From: Chryseobacterium sp.
GTDB lineage: Bacteria > Bacteroidota > Bacteroidia > Flavobacteriales > Weeksellaceae
DNA length: 64,000 bases
Assembly: GCA_027492795.1 (NCBI GenBank)
Contig: JAPUEB010000006.1
Location: 124,001 to 188,000, forward strand
Direction of reading: 5' to 3'
Shown: positions 41,491 to 50,367 of the stretch, piece after piece
How the letters are laid out: each line of letters opens with the position of its first letter
Numbering within the stretch: the first letter of the stretch is position 1
Notes under the pieces: generated by a model
Told to the model about the DNA's origin: nothing
What the model saw: only the letters and a program-made list of their open reading frames with translations
Databases searched by the model: none
Translations under genes and position numbers: made by a program

Positions 41491-42111
41491 TTAGAATTGA
41501 TAACCAACACCCGCAACTAAAAAGCTTGGACGATTATCGTATCTTATCGTTTGTGTGGTGTTTTTATTAATAAATTCGCGCTGATCTTCAGTAATTGCGC
41601 CTTCATATCTTCCTGTAAAAATCAGGTTTTTTACTTTGAATTGCGCTCCGAATTGATACCCAATTGTAAATTGATTTTTAGCATTTTCCACAAAATCATT
41701 GTATTGGTTTTCTTTGCTTAAATGATAACTTGCAACAGGTCCCGCAAAAACGCCTAAATTATTTCCTATAAGATTTAATCCTAAAAGAACAGGCAAATCT
41801 GCTCTTTCACTTTTGGCTTCAAACGTAGTGTTGCTCACAGAATCTGTATGTTTGTCTTTAAAAGTTGTATAATACAGTTCGGGCATCACAAAAAATGTGT
41901 TTACAAGATTTATTTTCAAAGAAAAACCTGCATTGAAGCCCACATTTGTTTTCCCTTTAGCTTCATAAGCTTGTGAGGCATTAGTAGAAATATTTTTCCA
42001 AGTGGGAGTGTCCATTGGGAAAAGCAAATTGGTTTTTGCAGCAAATTTCACTTGAGAAAATGAAAGTATAAAGGAGAAAATAAAAACTATTTGTAAGACT
42101 TTACTCGTCAT
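41491..42111 (-). CDS. Outer-membrane beta-barrel protein (PorT-like fold)
   Basis: 206 residues from ATG 42111 (MTSKVLQIVF); signal peptide ends near ILSFSQVK. The rest is an eight-strand-type barrel with FAAKTNLLFPM, GFNAGFSLKINLVNTFFVMPELYY, DLPVLLGLNLIG, FAGPVASYHLSK and a terminal FLVAGVGYQF. The start overlaps the 3' end of the MlaF-like gene, so it is probably translated with the ABC transporter genes, and may be the outer-membrane partner. Family name PorT is by fold only. Confidence 0.75.
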   Translation of the reverse strand: MTSKVLQIVFIFSFILSFSQVKFAAKTNLLFPMDTPTWKNISTNASQAYEAKGKTNVGFNAGFSLKINLVNTFFVMPELYYTTFKDKHTDSVSNTTFEAKSERADLPVLLGLNLIGNNLGVFAGPVASYHLSKENQYNDFVENAKNQFTIGYQFGAQFKVKNLIFTGRYEGAITEDQREFINKNTTQTIRYDNRPSFLVAGVGYQF

Positions 42112-42913
42112 TTTTTTGCGGTTTTGTAATAATATTTTCAATGGATGTTTTATCGGTTTTCAAAAAATAATCCCGAAGTTCCTTGAAAAGCTCTGATGAA
42201 TAAACGAAATCAATTAGGTTTTTATTGCGAGCCTGTATTACATTGTCTTTATCGCCTTCCCATTCCAAAATTCCTTGTCGAAGATAAACAATTTTTTCAC
42301 CAATCGTCATTACAGAGTTCATATCGTGCGTATTGATGATTGTAGTAGTTTTGTATTCTTTGGTAATTTCTACCAGCAAATCATCAATAACGTTGGATGT
42401 ATAGGGATCCAACCCAGAATTTGGCTCATCGCAGAATAGGTATTTTGGGTTGTTTACAATGGCTCTTGCAATGGCAACTCTTTTTTGCATACCTCCGGAA
42501 ATTTCTGAAGGAAATTTTTTACCAGCTTTATCCAAATGTACACTGTCCATTACTTCCATCGCACGTCTTTTCTTTTCCCGAAAAGTGAGATTGGTAAACA
42601 TATCGAGCGGAAAAGTGATGTTTTCTTCCACCGTTAATGAGTCGAAAAGTGCGCTTCCTTGAAAAACGGTACCAATTTCGGAACGCAGTGTTTGTTTTTG
42701 CTCTCTGGTCATCTTCATTATGTCCCTTCCATCAAATAAAATTGTTCCAGATGTAGGTTCGTAAACATTCAACAGCGATTTTAGAAAAACCGTTTTTCCC
42801 GAACCACTTTGTCCTATGATGAGGTTTACTTTTCCGGTTTCGAAAGTGGTTGTGATGCCTTTCAGAACTTCTGCTTCGCCAAATTGCTTTCTTAAATCTT
42901 TTACCTCAATCAT
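42101..42913 (-). CDS. ABC transporter ATP-binding protein, MlaF/MkL-like
   Basis: 270 residues from ATG 42913 (MIEVKDLRKQFG), whose ATG overlaps the permease stop (TAATG). Walker A GQSGSGKTVFLK, Q-loop, signature SEISGGMQKRVAIARA, Walker B KYLFCDEPNSGLDP and the switch TIINTHDMNSV, all typical of MlaF/Ttg2A. With the MlaE-like permease next to it, the likely role is phospholipid traffic between membranes. MlaD/MCE, MlaC and MlaB are absent from the window, so the complex is split or reduced. Confidence 0.92.
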   Translation of the reverse strand: MIEVKDLRKQFGEAEVLKGITTTFETGKVNLIIGQSGSGKTVFLKSLLNVYEPTSGTILFDGRDIMKMTREQKQTLRSEIGTVFQGSALFDSLTVEENITFPLDMFTNLTFREKKRRAMEVMDSVHLDKAGKKFPSEISGGMQKRVAIARAIVNNPKYLFCDEPNSGLDPYTSNVIDDLLVEITKEYKTTTIINTHDMNSVMTIGEKIVYLRQGILEWEGDKDNVIQARNKNLIDFVYSSELFKELRDYFLKTDKTSIENIITKPQKNDE

Positions 42914-43662
42914 TAGCTTAAAATCATTTGGGTTAAAAATAATTCTGAAATGATGATGAAAACCATCGTCCAAACCACAGCTTGTGTACTAGCGCGACCT
43001 ACCTCCAAAGAACCGCCTTTCACATGATATCCGAAATATGCGGGAACAGTTGCGATAATGAAAGCAAAAACCGCAGTTTTTATAAATGCATAGGTGTAAA
43101 ATAAATTGGGCATATACATTTGGATTCCGGTTGTATAGTCTGCAGAAGTCCAATTGTCGGTAACCTCTCCTGCAATATAACCGCCTACAATTCCCACAGC
43201 AATACTTAAAGCTATAAGCAAAGGATTGAAAATAACGCAGGCTAAAATTTTTGGAAAAACTAAAAAATTCTGGGAATTTACGCCCATAATATCCAAAGCG
43301 TCAATTTGCTCGGAAACCCTCATCGTACCAATACTTGAAGCAATATAAGAACCAACTTTTCCGGCTAAAATTAAACTGATAATTGTAGGCGCAAACTCCA
43401 AAACCAACACGGCTTTCGTAGCATAGCCAACATATGAAGTTGGAATCGGAAAAGCGGACGCACTGAAGTTATTATACATTTGTATCGCTACAACGGCCCC
43501 CACAAATAAAGAGGTAAAAACCACCAGTCCGAAAGAGTTTACTCCCAAATCATTCACTTCTCTCATAAAGAGCTTCCAGAAGACTGATGCCTTTTGCGGA
43601 CGGCGTATGCTTTTTCCCAAAAACAGGAAATACTCTCCAAAAGCGTTCAGGAACTTTCTCAT
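42913..43662 (-). CDS. MlaE-family lipid ABC transporter permease
   Basis: 249 residues with five or six membrane helices and the MlaE motifs: GVNSFGLVVFTSLFVGAVVAIQ, VLEFAPTIISLILAGKVGSYIASSIGTMRVSEQIDALDIMGVNS (given as two landmarks near 88-130), and the C-terminal GSLEVGRASTQAVVWT. Inner-membrane half of a Mla-type phospholipid transporter. Coupled by TAATG overlap to the ATPase gene downstream. A 37-base gap separates it from the sugar transferase gene. Confidence 0.93.
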   Translation of the reverse strand: MRKFLNAFGEYFLFLGKSIRRPQKASVFWKLFMREVNDLGVNSFGLVVFTSLFVGAVVAIQMYNNFSASAFPIPTSYVGYATKAVLVLEFAPTIISLILAGKVGSYIASSIGTMRVSEQIDALDIMGVNSQNFLVFPKILACVIFNPLLIALSIAVGIVGGYIAGEVTDNWTSADYTTGIQMYMPNLFYTYAFIKTAVFAFIIATVPAYFGYHVKGGSLEVGRASTQAVVWTMVFIIISELFLTQMILS

Positions 43663-43699
43663 GCGGCTAAATTAATGTTTTTTTGTTTTGTAGCTGTAT

Positions 43700-45076
43700 T
43701 TATCTTGCTTTTTTGTCGCCAGAAATTATCAGCAATATTGTTTTCAAAATAATTACGATATCCAGTGTCAAACTCCAGTTTTTTACATAGAAGGTGTCTG
43801 CAAGTACGCGTTTTTTCATTTCTATATTCATGTCTCCATTGTCTCCGCGAAGCCCGTTTACCTGGGCAAGTCCGCTAATTCCGGGCTTTACAGTACTGCG
43901 AACTGCGTATCTTCCAATTTTCGTCTTGTAGTAATCATCAATCAGCAGCATGTGAGGTCTTGGTCCCACTACAGACATATCTCCTATCAGCACGTTTATA
44001 AATTGCGGCATTTCGTCTATACTTGTTTTTCGTAAAAACTTTCCAACTGCCGTAATCCTTTCATCATTTTCTTGGGTGGTTTTTGTGGAAGATTCATTGT
44101 TTACTATCATCGTCCGGAATTTAATGCATCTAAAAACCTCATCGTGGAAGCCGTATCTTTTTTGTTTAAAAAAAACGGGACCTTTGCTGTCTATTTTTAT
44201 CAATACAGCAATAACGGGGAAAAGCCAACTACAAACGAAAAGAAGGATGAGGATTGAAAATAAAATATCGAAAGATCTTTTTACCGTAAAGTTGGTAAAA
44301 TAATCCAGTGGAAACTTTACGGGAGTGAGAACTGGTTGCGTTTCCACATAGTTCAGCTCGTATTTGAAGAAATCGTTGTTGTCTATCTCGGGTATAAGGG
44401 CTATCCTCACTTTACAATTTTCGGCTTCACGAAATATTTCTTCACGAAGGCTTTTTTTAACCATTGTATCGTTGTTGGAAAGATAGGTAGTGTAGATGCC
44501 CTTTTTTTTCCAAAAATCCTTCAGTTCATCTATTTTGATTTCGGAATTGGGATAATCAAATATTTTGTATCCATAGTCTGTTCGCTCTTTTAATACGTTT
44601 TCCAAAATTTCTCTTGAGTCTGTTTTGGCACCCAAAAACATGATGTTTCTGTAGTTGATACCCATACTTCTCACATACTTCAGCAAGAAGAAAATGATTG
44701 ATTTTAGAAGAAAAAAGAGGAAAGAAAGTAAAATAGCCAGCGTAAATCGCTCATTTTTCAAAAATACATTATTACTTACCTTTCCTAGGAGTATGATTCC
44801 GAAAAGGAAAATAATCATGTGTGCAAAAATTCTTTCCAGATAGAGGGTGTAGGTTAAGTTCCTTGGGATGTCGTAGAGTTTTGTCCTACCGCTGAGCAAA
44901 ATCCAAAAAAGGGTCAAAAGCAAAATGGAAAGGCTGTTTTGTTCCCAATCCATATCTTTTAGCTGCAGGTCTCGGTTTCTTTGGATAAAAAAGATGACAA
45001 AAACTGCTGCTAAAACAATGATGTCCAGCAAAATAATAATTCCCTTAAAATATCGTGAGAATCGAAGTCTTTGCAT
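43700..45076 (-). CDS. Polyprenyl glycosylphosphotransferase (WcaJ/WbaP-type sugar transferase)
   Basis: Starts surface polysaccharide repeat synthesis by loading a sugar-1-phosphate onto undecaprenyl phosphate. 458 residues: four N-terminal helices (about 12-130), a Rossmann-like central part, and the catalytic sugar transferase domain from about 255 (KRSFDILFS, FFKQKRYG, FRCIKFRTM, FLRKTSIDEMPQFINVLIGDMSVVGPRP, KPGISGLAQVNG). The sugar (glucose, galactose or GlcNAc) is not known. No glycosyltransferase cluster is adjacent, so the rest of the pathway is elsewhere. Confidence 0.92.
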   Translation of the reverse strand: MQRLRFSRYFKGIIILLDIIVLAAVFVIFFIQRNRDLQLKDMDWEQNSLSILLLTLFWILLSGRTKLYDIPRNLTYTLYLERIFAHMIIFLFGIILLGKVSNNVFLKNERFTLAILLSFLFFLLKSIIFFLLKYVRSMGINYRNIMFLGAKTDSREILENVLKERTDYGYKIFDYPNSEIKIDELKDFWKKKGIYTTYLSNNDTMVKKSLREEIFREAENCKVRIALIPEIDNNDFFKYELNYVETQPVLTPVKFPLDYFTNFTVKRSFDILFSILILLFVCSWLFPVIAVLIKIDSKGPVFFKQKRYGFHDEVFRCIKFRTMIVNNESSTKTTQENDERITAVGKFLRKTSIDEMPQFINVLIGDMSVVGPRPHMLLIDDYYKTKIGRYAVRSTVKPGISGLAQVNGLRGDNGDMNIEMKKRVLADTFYVKNWSLTLDIVIILKTILLIISGDKKAR

Positions 45077-45110
45077 TCAGGAAAACTTTAGCCGCTAAAT
45101 TTACTTAATT

Positions 45111-45743
45111 TTAAGGAATATTCAAATATTTATGTGTTTGAACAGACACTTGCCATTTCGGATTTTCCAGAATAAAATCCGTAATTTTCGGATACATCTC
45201 ATTTCTTTTGCTCCACTCGCTTTGCAGATAAAGTTTACAGTTTTCATTAACTTTTTCTGCTTGTTCTTCAGCAAATTTAAAATCGTTATTATTGAAAACA
45301 ATGACTTTCAATTCGTTAGCAACTTCATAAATATCCTGCAAAGGAAGTCCGGTTTTCTTTGGCGAAAGCGTAATCCAGTCCAAATGTCCGCTCATTTGAT
45401 AGGCTCCCGAAGTTTCAATGTGAATTTGGCAACCCAATTCCTTCAATTTTTTGGTTAAAATCTCCAAATTCCACATCAAAGGTTCTCCACCGGTTAAAAC
45501 GATGGTTTTGCAATATTTTGCGGCTGTTTCGGCAATTTCTTCCGTATCCATCAAAGGATGAAGGTCGGGATTCCAACTTTCCTTCACGTCGCACCAATGG
45601 CAACCTACATCGCAACCTCCCAAACGTATAAAATAAGCCGCTTTTCCTGTATGGGCGCCTTCTCCCTGCAAAGTGTAAAAATGCTCCATTACTGGGAGCA
45701 TTTTGCCTTGTTGTAATAAAATATTTTCTTGTTCTTTATTCAT
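45111..45743 (-). CDS. queE: 7-carboxy-7-deazaguanine synthase
   Basis: Radical SAM enzyme of queuosine synthesis, converting 6-carboxytetrahydropterin to 7-carboxy-7-deazaguanine. 210 residues. The [4Fe-4S] motif is CDVGCHWC (CxxxCxxC) in GGCDVGCHWCDVKESW, preceded by EHFYTLQGEGAHTGKAAYFIRL and followed by VLTGGEPLMWNLEILTK. It lacks the extra insert of long clostridial forms. No queC or queD is next to it. Confidence 0.94.
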   Translation of the reverse strand: MNKEQENILLQQGKMLPVMEHFYTLQGEGAHTGKAAYFIRLGGCDVGCHWCDVKESWNPDLHPLMDTEEIAETAAKYCKTIVLTGGEPLMWNLEILTKKLKELGCQIHIETSGAYQMSGHLDWITLSPKKTGLPLQDIYEVANELKVIVFNNNDFKFAEEQAEKVNENCKLYLQSEWSKRNEMYPKITDFILENPKWQVSVQTHKYLNIP

Positions 45744-45811
45744 TGCTATCTGCTTTCTGCAATCAGCAATCTGCCGTTTGCGATTTTTTTTAATTCTTGC
45801 ACAATGTATTA

Positions 45812-45945
45812 TTTGGTCGGAAATTAATTTTCTTCGTTTTCCCCGCCCCTAAAGGGAGCGAAAAAAATCAATTTCCTCCCATGTCATCCTGAGGCTCTCG
45901 AAGGGATGGTTGGGGAAAAGAAATTGATTTTCAATATATTATATT
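45812..45945. repeat. Intergenic repeat with inverted ends and GTCATCCTGAGG core
   Basis: GAAATTAATTTTCTTCGTTTTCCCC on the left and GGGGAAAAGAAATTGATTTTC on the right (described by position) form imperfect inverted ends around ATGTCATCCTGAGGCTCTCG (45884 on). GTCATCCTGA links it to the GTCATTC elements at 28108 and 29969. No reading frame inside. Confidence 0.5.
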
Positions 45946-45967
45946 TATATTAGGTAAAAAAAGTTTT

Positions 45968-45995
45968 CTGAAAGCCGACTGCTGAAAGCCGACTG
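45968..45995. repeat. Tandem 14-base direct repeat
   Basis: CTGAAAGCCGACTG occurs twice in a row without spacer, just upstream (on the minus strand, downstream) of folD. Confidence 0.6.
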
Positions 45996-46003
45996 CAAAA
46001 ATT

Positions 46004-46888
46004 TTAATCCTTATAAATTACGTGTTTGTAAGACAAAAGCGTGTTTTTCATCAGCATCGCTCTCGTCATTGGCCCTACTCCTCCCGGAACCGGAGTAATC
46101 CAACTTGCAATTGGTTCGCAAGTTTCATATTCTACGTCTCCTTCCAAGTGGTAGCCTTTTTCACCATCGTCTTCTACTCTTGTTATTCCTACATCTACTA
46201 TTACAGCGCCTTTTTTTATCATATCGCCTTTTAAATATTTTGGTGCGCCAAGAGCTACGATTACAATGTCGGCTTTTCTTGTAAATTCTTCAATATTTTG
46301 GGTGTGGCTGTGAACCAAAGTTACCGTTGAGTCGCCCGGATTTCCTTTGCTGCTCATCAAAATGCTCATCGGTCGTCCTACAATTCGGCTTCTGCCAATT
46401 ACGACGCAATTTTTTCCTCTCGTATCGATATTGTAGCGTTCTAAAAGAGTCATAATTCCATAAGGAGTTGCCGGTAGAAAAGATTCCATTTCCAAAGCCA
46501 TTCTTCCAAAATTTTCTGGATGAAAACCATCAACATCTTTTTTTGCATCTATCGCGTTGATGATTTTTTCCTGATCCATACCTTTTGGCAGAGGAAGTTG
46601 CACGATAAATCCGTCGAGTTCTGTGTTGTCGTTCAGTTTTTTTATTTCAGCCAAAAGTTCTTCTTCTGAAATTGTATCTGGAAACCTTAAAAGAGACGAA
46701 GTGAAACCTACTTCCTTACAGTCTTTTACCTTGCTGTTTACATAAGCTTTGCTTGCACCGTTTTCGCCAACCAAAATTGCTGCGAGATGTGGCGCTCTTT
46801 TGCCAGAAGCTACAATTTTATCTACTTCTTCCTTTATTTCTTTCTTAATGTCTTTGGAAACCTTTAGTCCGTCGAGAATTTGAGCCAT
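46004..46888 (-). CDS. folD: Bifunctional methylenetetrahydrofolate dehydrogenase / methenyltetrahydrofolate cyclohydrolase
   Basis: One-carbon folate metabolism. 294 residues: AILVGENGASKAYVNSKVKDCKEVG (catalytic Lys), DGFIVQLPLPKGMD, KDVDGFHPENFGRM, VIGRSRIVGRPMS (NADP site) and TPVPGGVGPMTRAMLMKNTL at the end. Full length. It supplies methylene- and formyl-tetrahydrofolate, including the donor for PanB. Alone between repeats and pgi. Confidence 0.97.
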   Translation of the reverse strand: MAQILDGLKVSKDIKKEIKEEVDKIVASGKRAPHLAAILVGENGASKAYVNSKVKDCKEVGFTSSLLRFPDTISEEELLAEIKKLNDNTELDGFIVQLPLPKGMDQEKIINAIDAKKDVDGFHPENFGRMALEMESFLPATPYGIMTLLERYNIDTRGKNCVVIGRSRIVGRPMSILMSSKGNPGDSTVTLVHSHTQNIEEFTRKADIVIVALGAPKYLKGDMIKKGAVIVDVGITRVEDDGEKGYHLEGDVEYETCEPIASWITPVPGGVGPMTRAMLMKNTLLSYKHVIYKD

Positions 46889-46921
46889 TATTTTTACTTT
46901 TTAGATTTATTTCCTTCAAAT

Positions 46922-48562
46922 TTACTTATTCTCCTTGAAATAATTAATCAAACCATTGGTAGAAGAATCGTGGTCAATAATTTTATCCGAATTTTCCAAT
47001 TCCTTCAAAATTTTTCCTGCCAAAACTTTTCCGAGCTCCACCCCAAACTGGTCGAAACTGAAAACATTCCAAATTACACCCTGAACAAAAATTTTATGCT
47101 CATACATCGCAATTAATTGTCCTAATGAAAATGGAGTTAGTTGGTTGAATAACAATGAGTTTGTCGGCGTATTTCCGTGGAAGACTTTGTAGTTTAAGAT
47201 TTTAGAAATTTCTTCGTCAGATTTTCCTGCTGCTTTCAATTCGGCTTCTACTTCCACTTCATCTTTTCCAAAAGCGAGCGCTTCGGTTTGTGCAAAAAAG
47301 TTCGCCAATAATTTTTCCTGATGGTCGGAAACTTGGTTGCAAGATTTAACATAAGCGATAAAATCCGCAGGAATCAGTTCCGTTCCTTGATGAATTAATT
47401 GATAGAAAGCGTGTTGTCCGTTCGTTCCAGGTTCTCCCCAAATAATCGGGCCTGTTTCGTATTGCACAAATTCGCCGTTTCTATCCACACATTTTCCGTT
47501 GCTTTCCATATCTCCTTGCTGAAGATATGCCGCAAATCTGTCTAAATATTGCGAATACGGCAAAATGGCATACGTTGAAGAACCACAAAAATTACGGTAC
47601 CAAATCCCCAAAAGCCCCATCAAAACAGGAATATTTTCAGAGAAATCCGCATTTTGAAAATGTTGGTCGGTATCAAAAGCCCCTTTTAACAAATTTTCAA
47701 AATTTTCGTAGCCAACAGCAAGAACAATGCTCAAACCAATTGCGCTCCAAAGCGAATATCTTCCTCCAACCCAATCCCAAAATTCCAAAATATTTTCTTC
47801 CGCAATTCCGAACGCTTTAACTGACTGAATGTTAGTAGATAAAGCCACAAAATGTTTCGCAACATCTTCCTGTTTTCCAGCTTTCAAAAACCAAGATTTT
47901 GCAGATTCTGCGTTCGTCATGGTTTCCTGCGTCGTAAATGTTTTAGAAGCAATGATGAAAAGCGTGGTTTCGGGATTTAGATTTTTTAAAACTTCAGCAA
48001 TATGGTTTCCATCAACATTGGATACGAAATGAACATTCAGTCTTGTTTTAAAATGTTTCAAAGCAGAACAAACCATTACTGGTCCCAAATCTGAACCGCC
48101 AATTCCGATATTCACAACATCGGTAATTTCTTTGCCAGAAAAACCTTTATGTTCACCAGAAATTACTTTTTCTGAAAAAGATTTCATCTGGTCTAAAACC
48201 TTTTTGATTTGCGGTTTGATGTTTTCGCCATCCACCAAAATTGGTTTTTCCGAAAAATCTCTCAACGCTGTATGAAGAACGGCTCTTCCTTCAGTTTCAT
48301 TGATTTTTTCGCCCGAAAACATTGCAGAAATCGCTTCTTTCAGTTGGCATTCTTCCGCCAAATTCAGCAGAAGCTCTTTCGTTTTGGCGTCGATTAAGTT
48401 TTTAGAATAATCAAAGAGAAAATTTTCTCTTTTTATGGAATATTCGTCAAAACGGTTTGGATTGTATTGAAAAAGCGTGCGCAATTCAAAATCATTTTTT
48501 TCAAAATGGGCTTGTAAGTCAGTCCACGCTTGGGTTTCTTCGGGGTTTATTTTTGGGAACAT
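46922..48562 (-). CDS. pgi: Glucose-6-phosphate isomerase
   Basis: Interconverts glucose-6-phosphate and fructose-6-phosphate. 546 residues, typical of the long bacterial/eukaryal form. Landmarks: [57 protein letters not shown] (split by function around the PGI signature), [24 protein letters not shown], catalytic Glu and His region. Thirty-three bases upstream of folD, no terminator between, so they may be co-transcribed. Confidence 0.97.
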   Translation of the reverse strand: MFPKINPEETQAWTDLQAHFEKNDFELRTLFQYNPNRFDEYSIKRENFLFDYSKNLIDAKTKELLLNLAEECQLKEAISAMFSGEKINETEGRAVLHTALRDFSEKPILVDGENIKPQIKKVLDQMKSFSEKVISGEHKGFSGKEITDVVNIGIGGSDLGPVMVCSALKHFKTRLNVHFVSNVDGNHIAEVLKNLNPETTLFIIASKTFTTQETMTNAESAKSWFLKAGKQEDVAKHFVALSTNIQSVKAFGIAEENILEFWDWVGGRYSLWSAIGLSIVLAVGYENFENLLKGAFDTDQHFQNADFSENIPVLMGLLGIWYRNFCGSSTYAILPYSQYLDRFAAYLQQGDMESNGKCVDRNGEFVQYETGPIIWGEPGTNGQHAFYQLIHQGTELIPADFIAYVKSCNQVSDHQEKLLANFFAQTEALAFGKDEVEVEAELKAAGKSDEEISKILNYKVFHGNTPTNSLLFNQLTPFSLGQLIAMYEHKIFVQGVIWNVFSFDQFGVELGKVLAGKILKELENSDKIIDHDSSTNGLINYFKENK

Positions 48563-48672
48563 AAGGAATTCAAGATTTAAAATTCAAGATTCAAAATTAT
48601 CGTATTCCGCAATATTGAATTTTGAATAGGCTGCAAATTTACGGAAAAAACCTGTCTTTAAAATAAATTAAC

Positions 48673-49557
48673 CTAATCTGTTAACTCAACCTCCATTGCA
48701 ATTTGTGCGTGTTCGCGATACTTATTGAAAGTAAAATTCCCCCAATATTTCCATTGATTTGCAACTGTAACCCAAAGATTAGACTCAGATTTTATCGGCT
48801 GTGTATGGATTATGGGATTTGTACTCCAAACTAGTTTGCGTTTGGCTTTGCTATTTTCGCTTTCTTTTACAAAAGCTGCATGTTGATAAGTATTCACGGA
48901 GTTGATAATCCACTCAAAACCTATAAAAATCCCTTCTTCTGGCATTGGTACAGCATTTTTAGAAAGATCCAACTCCGCAATGTTGTTTTTGCTGGTGCAG
49001 TTTGCAATGTAGCTTTTCCACGGTTCATCGGATGGCTTTCCATTTTCTATTTGATATAAAGAAAGTCGGATTGTTGCATTTTTTTTATTCTTTACTTCCT
49101 GCGAAAATCTAATTTTTTTAATAAATAGATTTTTAGGAAAATGAGTTTCAGATTTTACAAAATCTGCAACCGTCCAAGTCGTGTTACTACTTCCAAAGCC
49201 AACGGAACGTTTTTTTTCGATTTTTCCTAGGACAAAAGTGTGAATGTTTTTTGGACGAAGAAGTACTACTTCTTCAATGCTGATTGGTTTGGGAACGAGC
49301 AAATAAATGGTTTTAGCCTTTTCTATTATTGGTTTTTCGTAACCGAAAGCTTCAATTTCTTTTATCAAATCATTTGCTGTGAGCGTAATTTCGCCATTTT
49401 CTTCTGTATTTCTATATGAATTTTCGAAAATAATTTTTGCAAACGGAATAGGCAACTTGGTTTCAGCATCCAGAATTGTAATCTTCTGCTGTGCAAACAA
49501 CAAGTTTATAAGGAAAATTGCGAAGAAAAGAAGCGTTTTTTTTACAAGAAAATTCAT
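48673..49557 (-). CDS. Secreted carboxypeptidase-like regulatory domain protein
   Basis: 294 residues with a signal peptide (to about 22, LLFAQQ), then a CarboxypepD_reg-like beta-sandwich (KITILDAETKLPIPFAKIIFENSY, NGEITLTANDL), an EEVVLLRPK turn typical of TonB-box-like edges in this family, and an unrecognised C-terminal domain of about 180 residues (KNLFIKKIRFSQEVKNKK, EEGIFIGFEWI, TEVELTD-like end). Such proteins sit at the outer membrane; function unknown. Its ATG directly abuts the methyltransferase stop, so the two are one transcript. Confidence 0.75.
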   Translation of the reverse strand: MNFLVKKTLLFFAIFLINLLFAQQKITILDAETKLPIPFAKIIFENSYRNTEENGEITLTANDLIKEIEAFGYEKPIIEKAKTIYLLVPKPISIEEVVLLRPKNIHTFVLGKIEKKRSVGFGSSNTTWTVADFVKSETHFPKNLFIKKIRFSQEVKNKKNATIRLSLYQIENGKPSDEPWKSYIANCTSKNNIAELDLSKNAVPMPEEGIFIGFEWIINSVNTYQHAAFVKESENSKAKRKLVWSTNPIIHTQPIKSESNLWVTVANQWKYWGNFTFNKYREHAQIAMEVELTD

Positions 49558-50274
49558 TTAGGTGTATTTCAATTTGTCCGTTTCAATTTGTATTCTTTTC
49601 ACAATTTTTTCGGGAAGATTTCGCTGTTCAGAAAGTACCTTCATTTGGAAGTCTCGTTTTTTTCTGATTATAAAAAATTCATAATCTTCCTGAATCCAAA
49701 TACTGTATTTTTCATAAAAAACCATTTCAAGACCTGCATTTTCAATGTTTTTTGCCAATTCTAAAAACTCTACGGGCTGATCCAAAAGCTGAAGTGTTTC
49801 AGGGTGGTGTTTATGCATGAACTCCAGAAATCGAGGATTGGGAATATTGATCAAAATTTGTGTGTTTTTTCCTGCAATCTCCGATAAGTTTGCAAAAAGA
49901 AGTGCGTGATTTTCAAGTGGAATATGTTCAATAACGTCCATCAAAGTAATGAAATCGAAGTCGGTATTTTGAGGGCGATAGTTTACAACGTCTCCCGTTT
50001 TTAGGGTTATATTTTTGTTTTTAATGAATTTTGAGGCCAATTCAATACTTTTCGGGCTTAAATCCACAGCTTCTATTTCCCCTTTTTTTACAGATTTTGA
50101 TAGTAATCTGGTAAAAACTCCTACTCCACAGCCAAGTTCCAAAACATTGGAGGTGTTTATCAAACCTACCTTCACCATTCTTTTATGCAGAGAAATAAGC
50201 CGTTCATTCGCGCCTGTTTTTAATTGTTTTTCTGAAAACTGATCGTAGAACTCTGAAATTTCACTGTTATCCAT
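49558..50274 (-). CDS. Class I SAM-dependent methyltransferase
   Basis: 238 residues from ATG 50274 (MDNSEISEFYDQF); an upstream TTG (50292) is unlikely. SAM-binding fold: VLELGCGVGVFTRLL (motif I), IEAVDLSPKSIELA (motif II), DFITLMDVIEHIP (motif III/post I) and NIPNPRFLEFM. It resembles UbiE/Methyltransf_11-type small-molecule methylases. Substrate unknown. Coupled to the 48673 gene by adjacent stop and start codons. Confidence 0.88.
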   Translation of the reverse strand: MDNSEISEFYDQFSEKQLKTGANERLISLHKRMVKVGLINTSNVLELGCGVGVFTRLLSKSVKKGEIEAVDLSPKSIELASKFIKNKNITLKTGDVVNYRPQNTDFDFITLMDVIEHIPLENHALLFANLSEIAGKNTQILINIPNPRFLEFMHKHHPETLQLLDQPVEFLELAKNIENAGLEMVFYEKYSIWIQEDYEFFIIRKKRDFQMKVLSEQRNLPEKIVKRIQIETDKLKYT

Positions 50275-50320
50275 ATCGCTAATTTTTTTCAAAGATATTT
50301 ATTTCGTTAAAAAATGAATC

Positions 50321-50347
50321 AAAAAAAACCTCCAGAATTTCTGAAGG
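50321..50347 (-). terminator. Terminator of the DUF4349 gene
   Basis: Minus strand: GCCTTCAGAA / TTCTGGAGGT (one mismatch) followed by a T run of eight, 20 bases after the stop. Confidence 0.75.
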
Positions 50348-50367
50348 CAAAATAAGTTTTACTTTGG

